DNA of 64,000 nucleotides from assembly GCA_026874595.1 (NCBI GenBank), contig CM049315.1, positions 4,830,664-4,894,663 of the forward strand. Direction: 5' to 3'. A program made the position numbers and the translations under genes. This document shows, piece after piece, positions 26,614 through 39,645 of this stretch. This DNA is from Sipunculus nudus. Its lineage: Eukaryota; Annelida; Sipuncula; Golfingiida; Sipunculidae. The notes below the pieces were generated by a model, which did no database searches, was not told the DNA's origin, and was given only the letters and a program-made list of their open reading frames with translations. How positions within the stretch are numbered: position 1 is the stretch's first letter; each line of letters starts with the position of its first letter.

Positions 26614-29600
26614 AGGCATGGAATTCACTTACACCGGGAATGGTGATCGATGTATATCACAGGCATGTAATACACTTACCTAGGAATGGTGATCAATGTA
26701 TAACACCGGGCATGGAATACACTTACCTGGTGAATGGGGAACGATGTATATCACCGGGAATGGAATACACTTACCTGGGGAATGGTGATCAATGTATATC
26801 ACCGGGCATGGAATACACTTACCTGGTGAATGGGGAACGATGTATATCACCGGGAATGGAATACACTTACCTGGGGAATGGTGATCGATGTATATCACCG
26901 GGCATTGAATACACTTACCAAGAGAATGGTGGACGATGTATATCACCATGCATGGAATACACTTACCTAGGGAACGGTGATCAATGTATATCACCGGGCA
27001 TGGAATACACGTACCTGGTGAATGGGGAACGATGTATATCACCGGGCATGGAATACACTTACCTGGGGAATGGTGATCGATGTATATCACCGGGCATGGA
27101 ATACACTTACCAAGAGAATGGTGGACGATGTATATCACCGGGCATGGAATACACTTACCTGGGGATTGGTGATCGATGTATATCACCGGGCATGGAATAC
27201 ACTTACCAAGAGAATGGTGGACGATGTATATCACCATGCATGGAATACACTTACCTAGGGAACGGTGATCAATGTATATCACCGGGCATGGAATACACTT
27301 ACCTGGTGAATGGGGAACGATGTTTATCACCGGGCATGGAATACACTTACCTGGGGAATGGTGATCGACGTATATCACCGGCATGTAATACACTTACCTA
27401 GGAATGGTGATCAATGTATATCACCGGGCATGGAATACACTTACCGAGAGAATGGTGGACGATGTGTATCACCGGGCATGGAATACACTTACCTAGGAAT
27501 GGTGATCAATGTATATCACCGGGCATGGAATACACTTACCTGGTGAATGGGGAACGATGTATATCACCGGGCATGGAATACACTTACCTAGGAATGGTGA
27601 TCAATGTATATCGCCGGGCATGGAATACACTTACCTAGGAATGGTGATCAATGTATATCACCGGGCTTGGAATACACTTACCTAGGAATGGTGATCGATG
27701 TATATCACCGGGCATGGTATACACTTACACAGGGTATTTTGATCAACAAACATCACCGGGCATGGAATTCCCTTACCTAGGAATGCTGATCAATGTATAT
27801 CACCGGGCATGGAATACACTTACCTGGTGAATGGGGAACGATGTATTTCACCGGGCATGGAATACACTTACCTGGGGAATGGTGATCGATGTATATCACC
27901 GGGCATGGAATACACTTACCAAGAGAATGGTGGACGATGTATATCACCTGGTATGGAATACACTCACCTAGGAATGGTGATCGATGTATATCACCGGACA
28001 TGGAATACACTTACATGGTGAATGGTGAACGATGTATATTACCGGACACGGAATACACTTACCTGGTGAATGGTGAACGATGTATATCACCGGACATGGA
28101 ATACACTTACCTGGTGAATGTTGAACGATGTATATCACCGGGCATGGAATACACTTACCTGGGGAATGGTGGTCGATGTATATCACCGGTATGTAATACA
28201 CTTACCTGGGGAATGGTGATCAATGTATATCACCGGGCATGGAATACACTTACCAAGAGAATGGTGGACGATGTATATCACCGGGCATGGAATACACTTA
28301 ACTAGGGAACGGTGATCAATGTATATCACCGGGCATGGAATACACTTACCTGGTGAATGGGGAACGATGTATATCACCGGGCATGGAATACACTTACCAA
28401 GAGAATGGTGGACGATATATATCACCTGGTATGGAATACACTCACCTAGGATGGTGATCGATGTATATCACCGGACATGGAATACACTTACATGGTGAAT
28501 GGTGAACGATGTATATTACCGGGCATGGAATACACTTAACTAGGGAACGGTGATCAATGTATATCACCGGGCATGGAATACACTTACCTGGGGAATGGTG
28601 ATCGATGTATATCACCGGGCATTGAATACACTTACCAAGAGAATGGTGGACGATATATATCACCTGGTATGGAATACACTCACCTAGGATGGTGATCGAT
28701 GTATATCACCGGACATGGAATACACTTACATGGTGAATGGTGAACGATGTATATCACCGGACATGGAATACACTTACCTGGGGAATGGTGATCGATGTAT
28801 ATCACCGGGCATGGAATACACTTACATGGTGAATGGTGAACGATGTATATCACCGGACATGGAATACACTTACCTGGTGAATGGTGAACGATATATATCA
28901 TCGGCCATTGAATACACTCACCAAGAGAATGGTGGACGATGTATATCACCTGGCATGGAATACACTTACCTAGGAATGGTGATCAATGTATATCACCGGG
29001 CATGGAATACACTTACAAAGAGAATGGTGGATGATGTATATCACCGGGCATAGAATACACTTACCTGGGGAATGGTGATCGATGTATATCACCGGAAATG
29101 GAATACATTTACATGGTGAATGGTGAACGATGTATATCACCGGACATGGAATACACTTACCTGGTGAATGGTGAACGATGTATATCACCGGGAATGGAAT
29201 ACACTTGCAAATAGAATGGTGGATGATGTAAATCACCGGGCATGGAATACACTTACCTAGGAATGGTGATCAATGTATATCACCGGGCATGGAATACACT
29301 TACAAAGAGAATGGTGGATGATGTATATCACCGGGCATGGAATACACTTACCTGGGGAATGGTGATCGATGTATATCACCGGGCATGGAATACACTTACC
29401 TGGTGAATGGGGAACGATGTATATCACCGGGCATGGCATACACTTACCTGAGGAATGGTGATCGATGTATATCACCGGGCATTGAATACAATTACCAAGA
29501 GAATGGTGGACGATGTATATCACCTGGTATGAAATAAACTCACCTAGGGATCGTGATCGATGTATATCACCGGACATGGAATACACTTACCTGGTGAATG

Positions 29601-32600
29601 GTGAACGATGTATATCACCGGGCATGGAATACACTAACCTGGGGAATGGTGATCGATGTATATCATTGGCCATTGAATACACATACCAAGAGAATGGTGG
29701 ACGATGTATATCACCGGGCATGGAATACACTTACCTAGGGAACGGTGATCAATGTATATCACTGGGCATGGAATACACTTACCTGGTGAATGGGGAACGA
29801 TGTTTATCTCCGGGCTTGGAATACACTTACCTGAGGAATGGTGATCGATGTATATCACAGGGCATTGAATACACTTACCAAGAGAATGGTGGACGATGTA
29901 TATCACCTGGTATTGAATACACTCACATAGGAATGGTGATCGATGTATATCACCGGACATGGAATACACTTACATGGTGAATGGTGAACGATGTATATTA
30001 CCGGACATGGAATACACTTACCTGGTGAATGTTGAACGACGTATATCACCGGGCATGGAATACACTTACCTAGGAATGGTGATCAATGTATATCACCGGG
30101 CATGGAATACACTTACCTGGTGAATGGGGAACGATGTATATCACCGGACATGGAATACACTTACCTGGTGAATGGGGAACGATGTATATCACCGGGCATG
30201 GAATACACTTACCTAGGGAACGGTGATCAATGTATATCATCGGGCATGGAATACACTTACCTGGGGAATGGTGATCGATGTATATCACCGGGCATTGAAT
30301 ACACTTACCAAGAGAATGGTGGAAGATGTATATCACCTGGTATGGAATACACTCACCTAGGAATGGTGATCGATGTATATCACAGGGCATGGAATACACT
30401 TACAAAGAGAATGGTGGATGATGTATATCACCGGGCATGGAATACACTTACCTGGGGAATGGTGAACGATGTATATCACCGGGAATGGAATACACTTACA
30501 AAGAGAATGGTGGATGATGTATATCACCGGGCATGGAATACACTTACCTGGGGAAAGGTAATCGATGTATATCACCGGGCATGGAATACACTTACCTGGT
30601 GAATGGGGAACGATGTATATCACCGGGCATGGAATACACTTACCAGGGGAAAGGTGATCGATGTATATCACCGGGCATTGAATACACTTACCAAGAGAAT
30701 GGTGGACGATGTATATCACCTGGTATGGAATACACTCACCTAGGGATCGGGATCGATGTATATCACCGGACATGGAATACAGTTACATGGTGAATGGTGA
30801 ACGATGTATATCACCAGACATGGAATACACTTACCTGGTGAATGGTGAACGATGTATATCACCGGGCATGGAATACACTTACCTGGGGAATGGTGGTCGA
30901 TGTAAATCAACGGGCATGGAATACACTTACCTAGGAATGGTGATCAATGTATATCATCGGCCATTGAATACACTTACCAAGAGAATGGTAGACGATATAT
31001 ATCACCTGGCATGGAATACACTTACCTAGGAATGGTGATCAATGTATATCACCGAGCATGGAATACACTTACAAAGAGAATGGTGGATGATGTATATCAC
31101 CGGGCATGGAATACACTTACCTGGGGAATGGTGAACGACGTATATCACCGGGCATGGAATTCACTTACCTGGGGAATGGTGATCAATGTATATCACCGGG
31201 CATTGAATACACTTACCTTGGGAATGGTGATCGATGTATATCACCGGGCATGAATTCACTTACCTGGGGAATGGTGATCAATGTATATCACAGGGCATGG
31301 AATACATTTACCAGGAGAATGGTGATCAATGTATATCACCGGGCATGGAATTCACTTACCTTGGGAATGGTGAACGATGTATATCACCGGGCATGGAATA
31401 CACTTACCAAGGGAGTGGTGATCAATGTATATCACCGGGCATGGAATACACTTACCTTGGGAATTGTGAGCAATGTATATCACCGGGCATGGAATACACT
31501 TACCTGGGGAATGGTGATCAATGTATATCACCGGGCATAGAATACACCTAACTGGGTAATGGTGAACGATGTATATCACCGGGCATGGAATACACTTACC
31601 TAGGGAATGGTGATCGATGTATATCACCGGGCATTGAATACACTTACCAAGAGAATGGTGGACGATGTATATCACCTGGTATGGAATACACTCACCTAGG
31701 AATGGTGATCGATTTATATCACCGGGCATTGTATACACTTTCCAAGAGAATTGTGGACGATGTATATCACCGGGCATGGAATACACTTACCTAGGAATGG
31801 TGATCAATGTATATCACCGGGCATGGAATACACTTACCAAGAGAATGGTGGATGATGTATACCATCGAGCATGGAAAACACTAACCGAGGAATGGTGATC
31901 AATGTTTATCACCGGGCATGGAATACACTTACCTAGGAATGGTGATCAATGTATATCACCGGGCATTGAATACACTCACCAAATAATGGTGATCGATGTA
32001 TATCACCGGGCATGGTATACACTTACACAGGGTATTTTGATCGACATATATCACCGGGCATGGAATTCCCTTACCTAGGAATGCTGATCAATGTATATCA
32101 CCGGGCATGGAATACACTTGCCTAGGAATGCTGATCAATGTATATCACCGGGCATGGAATACACTTACCTAGGGAATGGTGATCGACATATATCACCTGA
32201 CATAGAATACACTTACCTTGGGAATGGTGATCAATGTATGTCACCGGGCATGGACTACTCTTACCTAGGGAATTTCATCAATGTATATCACCGGACATGG
32301 AATTCACTTACCTGGGGAATGGCGAACGAGGTATATCACAAGGCATGGAATAGACTTACCTGGCTAATGGTGATCGACGTATATCACCGGGCATAGAGTT
32401 CACTTACACTAGAATGGTAAACGATGTATATCACCGGGTATGGAATTCACTTACCTTGGGAATAGTGGTCGATGTATATCACCCGTCATTTAATACACTT
32501 ACCAAGAGAATGGTGATCAATGTATGTCACCGGGCATGGACTACTCTTACCAAGGGAATTTCATCAATTTATATATCCGGACATGGAATTCACTTACCTG

Positions 32601-34164
32601 GGGAATGGTGAACGAGGTATATCACAAGGCATGGAATAGACTTACCTGGCGAATGGTGATCGACGTATATCACCGGACATGAAATTCCTTTACCGAGGGA
32701 ATGGTGATCGATTTATATCACCGGGCATTGTATACACTTACCAAGAGAATTGTGGACGATGTATATCACCAGGCATGGAATACACTTACCTAGGAATGGT
32801 GATCAATGTATATCACCGGGCATGGAATACACTTACCAAGAGAATGGTGGATGATGTATATCATCGAGCATGGAATACACTTACCGAGGAATGGTGATCA
32901 ATGTTTATCACCGGGCATGGAATACACCTAGGAATGGTGATCAATGTATATCACCGGGCATGGAATTCACTTACTTGGGGAATGGTGAACGAGGTATATC
33001 ACAAGGCATGGACTAGACTTACCTGGCGAATGGTGATCGACGTATATCACCGGACATGAAATTCCTTTACCGAGGGAATGGTGATCGATGTATATCACCG
33101 GGCATGGAATTCACTTACCTAGGAATGGTGATCAATGTATGTCACCGGGCATGGACTACTCTTACCTAGGGAATTTCAACAATGTATATCACCGGACATG
33201 GAATTCACTTACCTGGGGAATGGTGAACGAGGTATATCACAAGGCATGGAATACACTTACCTGGGGAATGGTGATCAATGTATGTCACCGGGCATGGACT
33301 ACTCTTACCTAGGGAATTTCAACAATGTATATCACCGGGTATGGAATTCACTTACCTGGGGAATGGTTAACAATGTATATCACCAGGCATGGAATTCACT
33401 TACCTGGGGAATGGTGAACGATGTATATCACCGGGCATGGAATTCACTTACCTAGGAATGGTGAACAATCTATATCACCGGGCATGGACTACTCTTACCT
33501 GTGGAATGATGATCGACGTATATCATCGGGCATGAAATTCTCTTACCTGGGGAATGGTGAACGACGTATATCACCGGGCATGGAATACACTTACCTGGGG
33601 AATGGTGATCAATATATATCACCGGGCATTGAATACACTTACCTTGGGAATGGTGATCGATGTATATCACCGGGCATGGAATTCACTTACCTGGGGAATG
33701 GTGAACGACGTATATCACCGGGCATGGAATTCACTTACCTGGGGAATGGTGATCAATGTATATCACCGGGCATTGAATACACTTACCTTGGGAATGGTGA
33801 TCGATGTATATCACCGGGCATGAATTCACTTACCTGGGGAATGGTGATCAATGTATATCACAGGGCATGGAATACATTTACCAGGAGAATGGTGATCAAT
33901 GTATATCACCGGGCATGGAATTCACTTACCTTGGGAATGGTGAACGATGTATATCACCGGGCATGGAATACACTTACCAAGGGAGTGGTGATCAATGTAT
34001 ATCACCGGGCATGGAATACACTTACCTTGGGAATTGTGAGCAATGTATATCACCGGGCATGGAATACACTTACCTGGGGAATGGTGATCAATGTATATCA
34101 CCGGGCATAGAATACACCTAACTGGGTAATGGTGATCGATGTATGTCACCGGGCATACCTAGGG
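26614..34164. repeat. 48-bp minisatellite mega-array, about 157 copies
   Basis: The unit runs CATGGAATACACTTACCTGG, then GGAATGGTGATCGATG, then TATATCACCGGG, 48 bp in all. A 47-bp form with CCTAGGAATGG is common. Linker types (GGTGATCAATG, GGGGAACGATG, GGTGATCGATG and AGAATGGTGGACGATG) recur in a fixed order near the left end, giving a four-monomer unit of 192 bp. Because 48 bp is 16 codons, the DNA reads MEYTYLGNGDRCISPG on the plus strand and CIPCPVIYIDHHSPGK on the minus strand for hundreds of codons. Phase shifts from 47-bp units break these frames throughout, which argues against a protein. The right end contains a recent internal copy (see findings). Confidence 0.97.
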
Positions 34165-34267
34165 TTGTGTGATCGATTATATCTCCCACCGAGCAGTCGT
34201 CGGATTAATGGTTGTTGGTCTCGTTCTTGGCGATCCTGGTCTCGGTCTAATTCTCTGTTTTGAAGCA

Positions 34268-35060
34268 TGTAACAGGTGCCCTTTTTATTGTGTGACAGGG
34301 GCGTAACTTGTGTTGTAGCGCTCGTGTCTGGCCGCGTATTGCATTCTCGGTTTAATCCGAACTGGCTTAACTCTTGTTGTCATGCTAGCTTGGGGCTTTC
34401 TCGCCTGGCCGAGCTCACGTGTTAACCCTAATATGTAGAGACACAGCAATTCCTATAACGCGTGTTTACTGTGTGTTGTGTTGGATTATTTAGACTGTTC
34501 GAGAAGTGGAAAATTCTCGGTTTGGGGTGAGAAGTTATATATAGGGGGCTGTGTTTTAAACCGAGAGAGAGAGGTTAAAGAATACTCCAGCGGACGCAGA
34601 CGTGTGGGACCTATCCGATTATCCAGTAATTTCAGGGATTCTACTATTTCTAACTCTATACAATTTAATGCTGCCTGCCTCAAGTTTACTTTCTGGATTG
34701 TTACAAGAGATTTACATTTGACTGTTATTCTCCAAGAGTATACATTTTAAAGAGCTTGTCGTTGTGGCGGTGGTGGTATCCAGGTACTGTGCACTTTGTT
34801 TATTAGGCTGGGTGATTATATTGATTTGATGTTATACTGTTATTGTACTGTGTAATTGTATTGATTTAGTGTATTGTAATGTTAGGGTTGTTTTAAGAAT
34901 AAATTATAGTTATTTGTTAACAAAAAAACACTGACTTCTTTATTCTTTCCCCTAGACATTTCACGCTGCCTAGTGTTACAGAATCTGATTTTTCTTATCT
35001 CCTTGACAAAATTTGTGTTCATCAGGCATACGAGATCTGTTGATATTAGGTTCCGTAACA
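34268..35060 (+). mobile_element. Solo LTR of a Ty3/Gypsy-like retrotransposon (copy 2)
   Basis: This 793-bp element starts TGTAACAGGTGCCC and ends TTCCGTAACA. It is flanked by AGCA on both sides (34264-34267 and 35061-35064), a 4-bp target-site duplication. It aligns along its length with 3526-4355: GTTCGAGAA.TGGAAAATTCTCGG, the TATA stretch at about 34535-34543, TTCCAGCGGAC-like sequence, AATAAA at 34898, and ACACTGACTTCTTT near the end. It has many substitutions relative to copy 1 and lacks part of the region after the TATA box. No internal region is present. It lies about 100 bp beyond the end of the 48-bp array. Confidence 0.87.
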
Positions 35061-38000
35061 AGCAAACTGGCCTCGGTCTCTGCTCAGGTCTCGACCTTGA
35101 GACATTAAGAAATTCAGGGTTATAAAGTATGTACCAAACAATTAATACATTTATCGAATGCTTTCTGTTTCCCCTTTTCTTTCCTCAACAACAAGTGCAT
35201 GATAATTTGTATACAGTGGACGGGTTTTTTTCTGTTACCATGGAAACAAACTGCTTCTGGAGAGTTCACGGGTATTTTGTTGGAACATTAATCCTGATAC
35301 GAAGACCGAAGCAGGCGTCAATACACGGGGGGGGGGGGGGGGGTATGTATGGTTTGACTTCATTTTTTTCGACTATAAATATTTAATACAATATATATAA
35401 TACAACCTTTATATGGCTCGTCAAATTAAAAGTGGTAACATCTTATTTTTGTCAATATTTATTTGTGTAACATTTGGTCACACTATATGTGAACTCATTT
35501 TATAAAATTATATATATAATACAAACATATATGGCTGGTAAAATAAAATGTGGTCACACCTTTTTTTATCAATATTTATAGTGGTAAAAATGTGGTCACT
35601 ATATTTAAACATAGTGTCTGGTTTAAAAATATAAAAAATAAGGGATATCATGATACAAGTGTTAATTTAAATATATTCACATGATATGATCAAATATATA
35701 AATAAAAAAACATGTAATGATGTGTTAATGAATATGGAAAGTATTACACAACATGTCAAAATTAAAAAAAAAATAAAAGGTCATAGATATGATTCATATA
35801 ATTGGTCCTGTTTTTGTCCCGCGTTCGTCTCGATTTTAAGGTTTATCGGTCTGTTACTCATGGGGAGGGGATGTTCCCGTCTGTCTAAAATGTAGTCTTT
35901 ATACTAACTCCACAAAAATGACTGTTTATTACACAATTGTTATATTTTTTCTTACATATAAAAGGTACATAGAGACAAAGCTGAATAGAGCAAGAGTTAA
36001 CGTGATCAGTCGAATACACTCACAGACGACTCACAGACATGTTTACGTTGTTTGGGGCACGACGTACCTCGTCAACTTGTATAAAATCTAAGGAAATATG
36101 GATATTTACGGGTAATATGTCTCTCTATCTATGCATGAAAAGATATATTGACTGTAATTTTTGTTAGACATCATCTTTTTGTTTGACATGGTATGTATGT
36201 ACATTACTGTGGATTCATGACGTCGGCTGAGAAAATCTTTGACATGACGTCATTTTGGGTATTTTCAGCAAATTACCCTTTTTGGCAGTTTGTAGCAAAT
36301 TTATAATAAAAAATTCAACTTACAAAAATATGATATCATTAGATGCGCCGTATTGTTACCTTTAACATGCAACATTATTTTCATTTAAACGTGGTCATAC
36401 TTGTTTGTGAGGCCATGGAATGTGGATCCGTTATTTCGCACGATCACTCGGATTAGGCCCCTTTAAGAATAATTTCTATTTCGAAATCATATTCCATTGT
36501 TATATTAAGATATTTTATTTCACTCCTTTATACCAATATCGATTTGCACATTAAATAATTAAGAAATAAGTCGTCGCTTAAAACATGTGGGTGGGATCTG
36601 ATCATCGTTACTAAATTTCTTCAGATAAACTACAAAACTACTCTAGAATATTAGAACACTATTCCAGAGTATTATACACCAACTTGGTAACTTCTGACAA
36701 TTAACATGTCTTCGCGGTAATGCTTTCTTTTAATGAGTAAAGAGGCTGATGTCTTTATAGACCAACCATTGTGGCATTCTATTTGCTGAACTGCCTATTG
36801 CCTGGGAGACTTAAATAGATAAACTGATTAAGTGCTTTATTATCTCTAAGACATAGCAATTTCGTATTTCCCTTTTATGTGTTGTTTATTTTTTGCAGGA
36901 CCTATAGGACGCCAAGGCGATTACATGTTTTATTGTTTAAAACATAGTAATCTTGTCTTTACATTGTCATGTTAAGTTTAATGCTGCAGTAGGAATGAAC
37001 TCCTTTAAAGAAGAGGTGGCCACAAGGCTCCATTATTGAGTTTTGTATCCGTAAATATGACTGTATATGGCCTCAGAAAATAATCACAATTCACAGTAAT
37101 TAGTTATGTCTCTGAGCTACCGCAGCCAAGAATCTTTTGTTGAACTGATATTAAATTGTCCAAGTAACAATAACCATGTAAATAATAGATTTTGGTTTTA
37201 ATTTGATAAACGTCAATCCGCTAGCATACCCAGAAAAAAACCCGAAGCGTGTTTACTTGTATTTCCATGAGAGGGATATTTATCTTCTTATTTACGATTA
37301 AGGGGATTCTATCGAGTCATGAAATGATATGCCACAGTTTGCCTGGAATAATATGATCTCTTGGTCAGTTATCAATTAGCTGTTTCGGAAGGATTTTTGT
37401 TGAGTTCATTATAAACTGCCTTATGATATATTCTTGCTGATTAACGCTGGCTTTATTTAGGTTTTTTAATATTAATGTTGTTATGGAAGACATTGATGCT
37501 ATAATTAAAGATAATCAGACTGAAATGAACAACACCCATTATTGCTATTATATAAGATATTAATGTGAAAATAGTATAAGTGACGCCATTTTTACCATGA
37601 ATAAGAGATTCCCGCTGTCATCCAGAATATGATAAAAGACGTTCGTGCTTTAAGTAACGACATCTGTGCTATTAATCAATGGCATAGAGTACATTTTTAT
37701 TCATTACAGAATATGATAATCGTATGATAATGAAAAACATATAATTTTAAACAGAATATCAAAATACACAGCAATTAGAGTAAAAGTGCCTAGTTCATGA
37801 GCATGCATGAACATAATTTGGTATTGACAAGTTTTGTTTAATGGTACACTATATAATTATATTCACTTATAGTCACGCCAAAGAAAGGTTTGAGGAAGTA
37901 TGTCGAGATGTAAGAGTGGAAGAACTAGTCGTATAAAAATTTCCCCTCATAATCCGACGAAGAGCCAAACATTTCGGCGTTTTCGACATAGCTCCCTAAC

Positions 38001-38265
38001 GGCCCTACAGAACGTTGTCCCTTACAATAAACTAGACCAACGTACTTAGTCACAACACCCATCTGGTACGAAAACTGTCACTTTTTAACTTATCATCGAA
38101 GTAAATCTGCCTCCCTGAAGGTTGAATTTCTGACCGTACACAGGTCTGTCTCCCATTTGTAATATTATTGACAGCCACGTCGTGCGGTGGCTGCTCCCTG
38201 TCTCTGTGCCTGCCTGACATTTACACTTTAACTCTTGGTAGCTATCGGTATTTATTCACTTAGCG
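35061..38265. other. Intergenic spacer, no gene seen
   Basis: AT-rich unique sequence. It contains a run of 17 G (35327-35343) and a degenerate two-copy repeat with a period of about 120 bp (about 35388-35463 and 35508-35580, sharing ATATATAATACAA and ATATGGCT). A perfect TGACGTCA octamer lies at 36245-36252. I see no frame with recognisable content. Confidence 0.55.

Positions 38266-38312
<47 letters not shown>
38266..38312. repeat. (TA)n microsatellite
   Basis: TA dinucleotides with one TAAA interruption near the left end. Confidence 0.96.
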
Positions 38313-38316
<4 letters not shown>

Positions 38317-39205
38317 TTAGATTTGTGTAATCATTTCTATTATATCCTAACTTGCTAAGTTTGCTGGATCTTTACCTATCAGTATTATGGAATGGATGCA
38401 TGAACGTCGCAGTTCAATTCATGACTTGCGTTACGCATTCAAAGTCCATCGCTAGGGGTGACATATTCCATGGAGCTTTAAGATTTGTTCACATTCTATC
38501 ACAGATAGTCTTACCATAGGACATTTTAGTTTTCTAATCTCCTTGCTACAAAATTTGAAGACTAGTGTGTCCTTCAGTTACAGAGCCTCAATTATCATGG
38601 GACCCCCTCCCTTATCGTACAACAAACAACGCCACCTTCAATTCCAATGTTTAAAACATTTCCCGAATTCCGACGTGATACAGTAACATCGAAGTCCAAA
38701 AAGCATATACATGTTCCCAACAGGGGGAGGGGATAAGGGCTCGTTCCAAGCGAGAGTGCGAGAGGGATTAAAGAAGGTATTCTTCCTCCCTTGGTGTACA
38801 AACTTTTTTGAAGGATGGGGTTATTAGGGAGGAGGGTGTAAAGCATGTATGTTTCCATTCCTATATTTGTTTACATTTCAAAGGGGAACGGTGATTTCTT
38901 AGAGATATCCTGTGTATGTATAAAGTATAAAAATAGAAGCTGTATGTCATAGTGATTTTGCAGATCATATAGTTTGTTCCTTGAACTATATGAACATACG
39001 TCTCTGGAATACAGGCAATTAGGCAAAAGAAAACATGGATTGCTTATTTTTTTACCAAGAATCGATGCGTTTTTTCCAAGCTCACTTCATTCTGAGGTTT
39101 GCCAGTGATCCCTACCACTAGGACAGCCATATTTCTGGAAGAACTGTTCAAAAAGTACCTCAAGCTCTGTTGGACGATTTATCTAATTTTAGTAGAATAA
39201 ATGTA
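38313..39205. other. Intergenic spacer, no gene seen
   Basis: Unique sequence with no recognisable frame. An 87-codon minus frame at 38595-38858 has no motif. Confidence 0.5.
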
Positions 39206-39370
39206 TTACGGGGTGACATAAAAGCGGACCGAACTGTCTCGCTAGTTAAGCGAAGCGGTTGGAACGCCGGACATCCGGGATTCGAACCCATTTTGGTGGC
39301 GCACAAGTCCGGCGTACCAATGGCTTCGGGAGAAAAGCAGGCTTAACTAAGCTTTTATGTCACCTCGTAA
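39206..39370. mobile_element. 165-bp foldback element with tRNA-like halves centred on a B box
   Basis: The ends are inverted repeats: TTACGGGGTGACATAAAAGC (39206-39225) and its complement with one mismatch (39351-39370). If the outer TA pairs (39207-39208 and 39368-39369) are target duplications, it fits a Tc1/mariner-style MITE. The interior is unusual. The left half reads on the plus strand as a tRNA-like D-arm region (GAAGCGGTTGGAACGCCGGA) leading to GGGATTCGAACCC at 39277-39289. The right half reads on the minus strand as GGTACGCCGGACTTGTGCGC leading to GGGTTCGAATCC, a good RNA polymerase III B box, over the same bases. The two tRNA-like halves therefore meet at the palindrome TTCGAA. 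A related one-sided copy follows at 39489-39645. Confidence 0.6.
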
Positions 39371-39488
39371 CATACCCCCTCTTAAGAATGTTCTGCTATC
39401 AGAACAAGACTAATTATCCCAGGGGTCACACTTGGTGAGCTTATTCCCTGGGCCGCAAAGTTTACCGTCACGTTTGACGAGCCCACAT

Positions 39489-39645
39489 TTTGTTACGAAG
39501 ACAAATTGCTCAGGGGAAAATTCTGGACCGATCCAGGATTCGAACCCATAACGATGGCGCACAAGTCCGGCGTACCAACCGCTTCGGGAGAAAAGCAAGC
39601 TTCACTAGCGAGACAGTTCGGTCCGCTTTTATGTCACCCCATAAC
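39489..39645 (-). mobile_element. tRNA-derived SINE-like copy (minus strand)
   Basis: Read on the minus strand from 39645, this starts TTATGGGGTGACATAAAAGC, continues through CTGTCTCGCTAGTGAAGC, then a tRNA-like segment (AAGCGGTTGGTACGCCGGAC), and reaches the B box GGGTTCGAATCC (complement of 39536-39547). The order and spacing resemble the tRNA-related head of a SINE. It shares about 60 bp of near-identical sequence with the foldback at 39206-39370. It does not fold as a complete tRNA by eye: the acceptor stem does not pair and an insertion separates the A-box area. The 3' limit is uncertain. Confidence 0.5.

Noticed and set aside
26640-27401. Frame of 253 codons with 16-residue MEYTYLGNGDRCISPG repeats
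   Set aside because: A 48-bp unit is 16 codons, so frames stay open by default. The opposite strand is open over the same interval, and 47-bp variants shift phase throughout the rest of the array.
34478-34750. Plus-strand frame of 90 codons
   Set aside because: It lies inside solo LTR copy 2, across the TATA region, with no counterpart frame preserved in copy 1.
3526-35060. One giant LTR retrotransposon bounded by the two LTRs
   Set aside because: The LTRs differ at many positions, each has its own distinct target duplication (ATAA and AGCA), and the DNA between them holds tandem arrays and no gag-pol sequence.
39240-39547. Genuine tRNA genes
   Set aside because: B boxes and tRNA-like D-arm sequences are present, but no complete cloverleaf with a paired acceptor stem can be drawn, and the same segments are duplicated as a foldback. 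SINE-like origin fits better.
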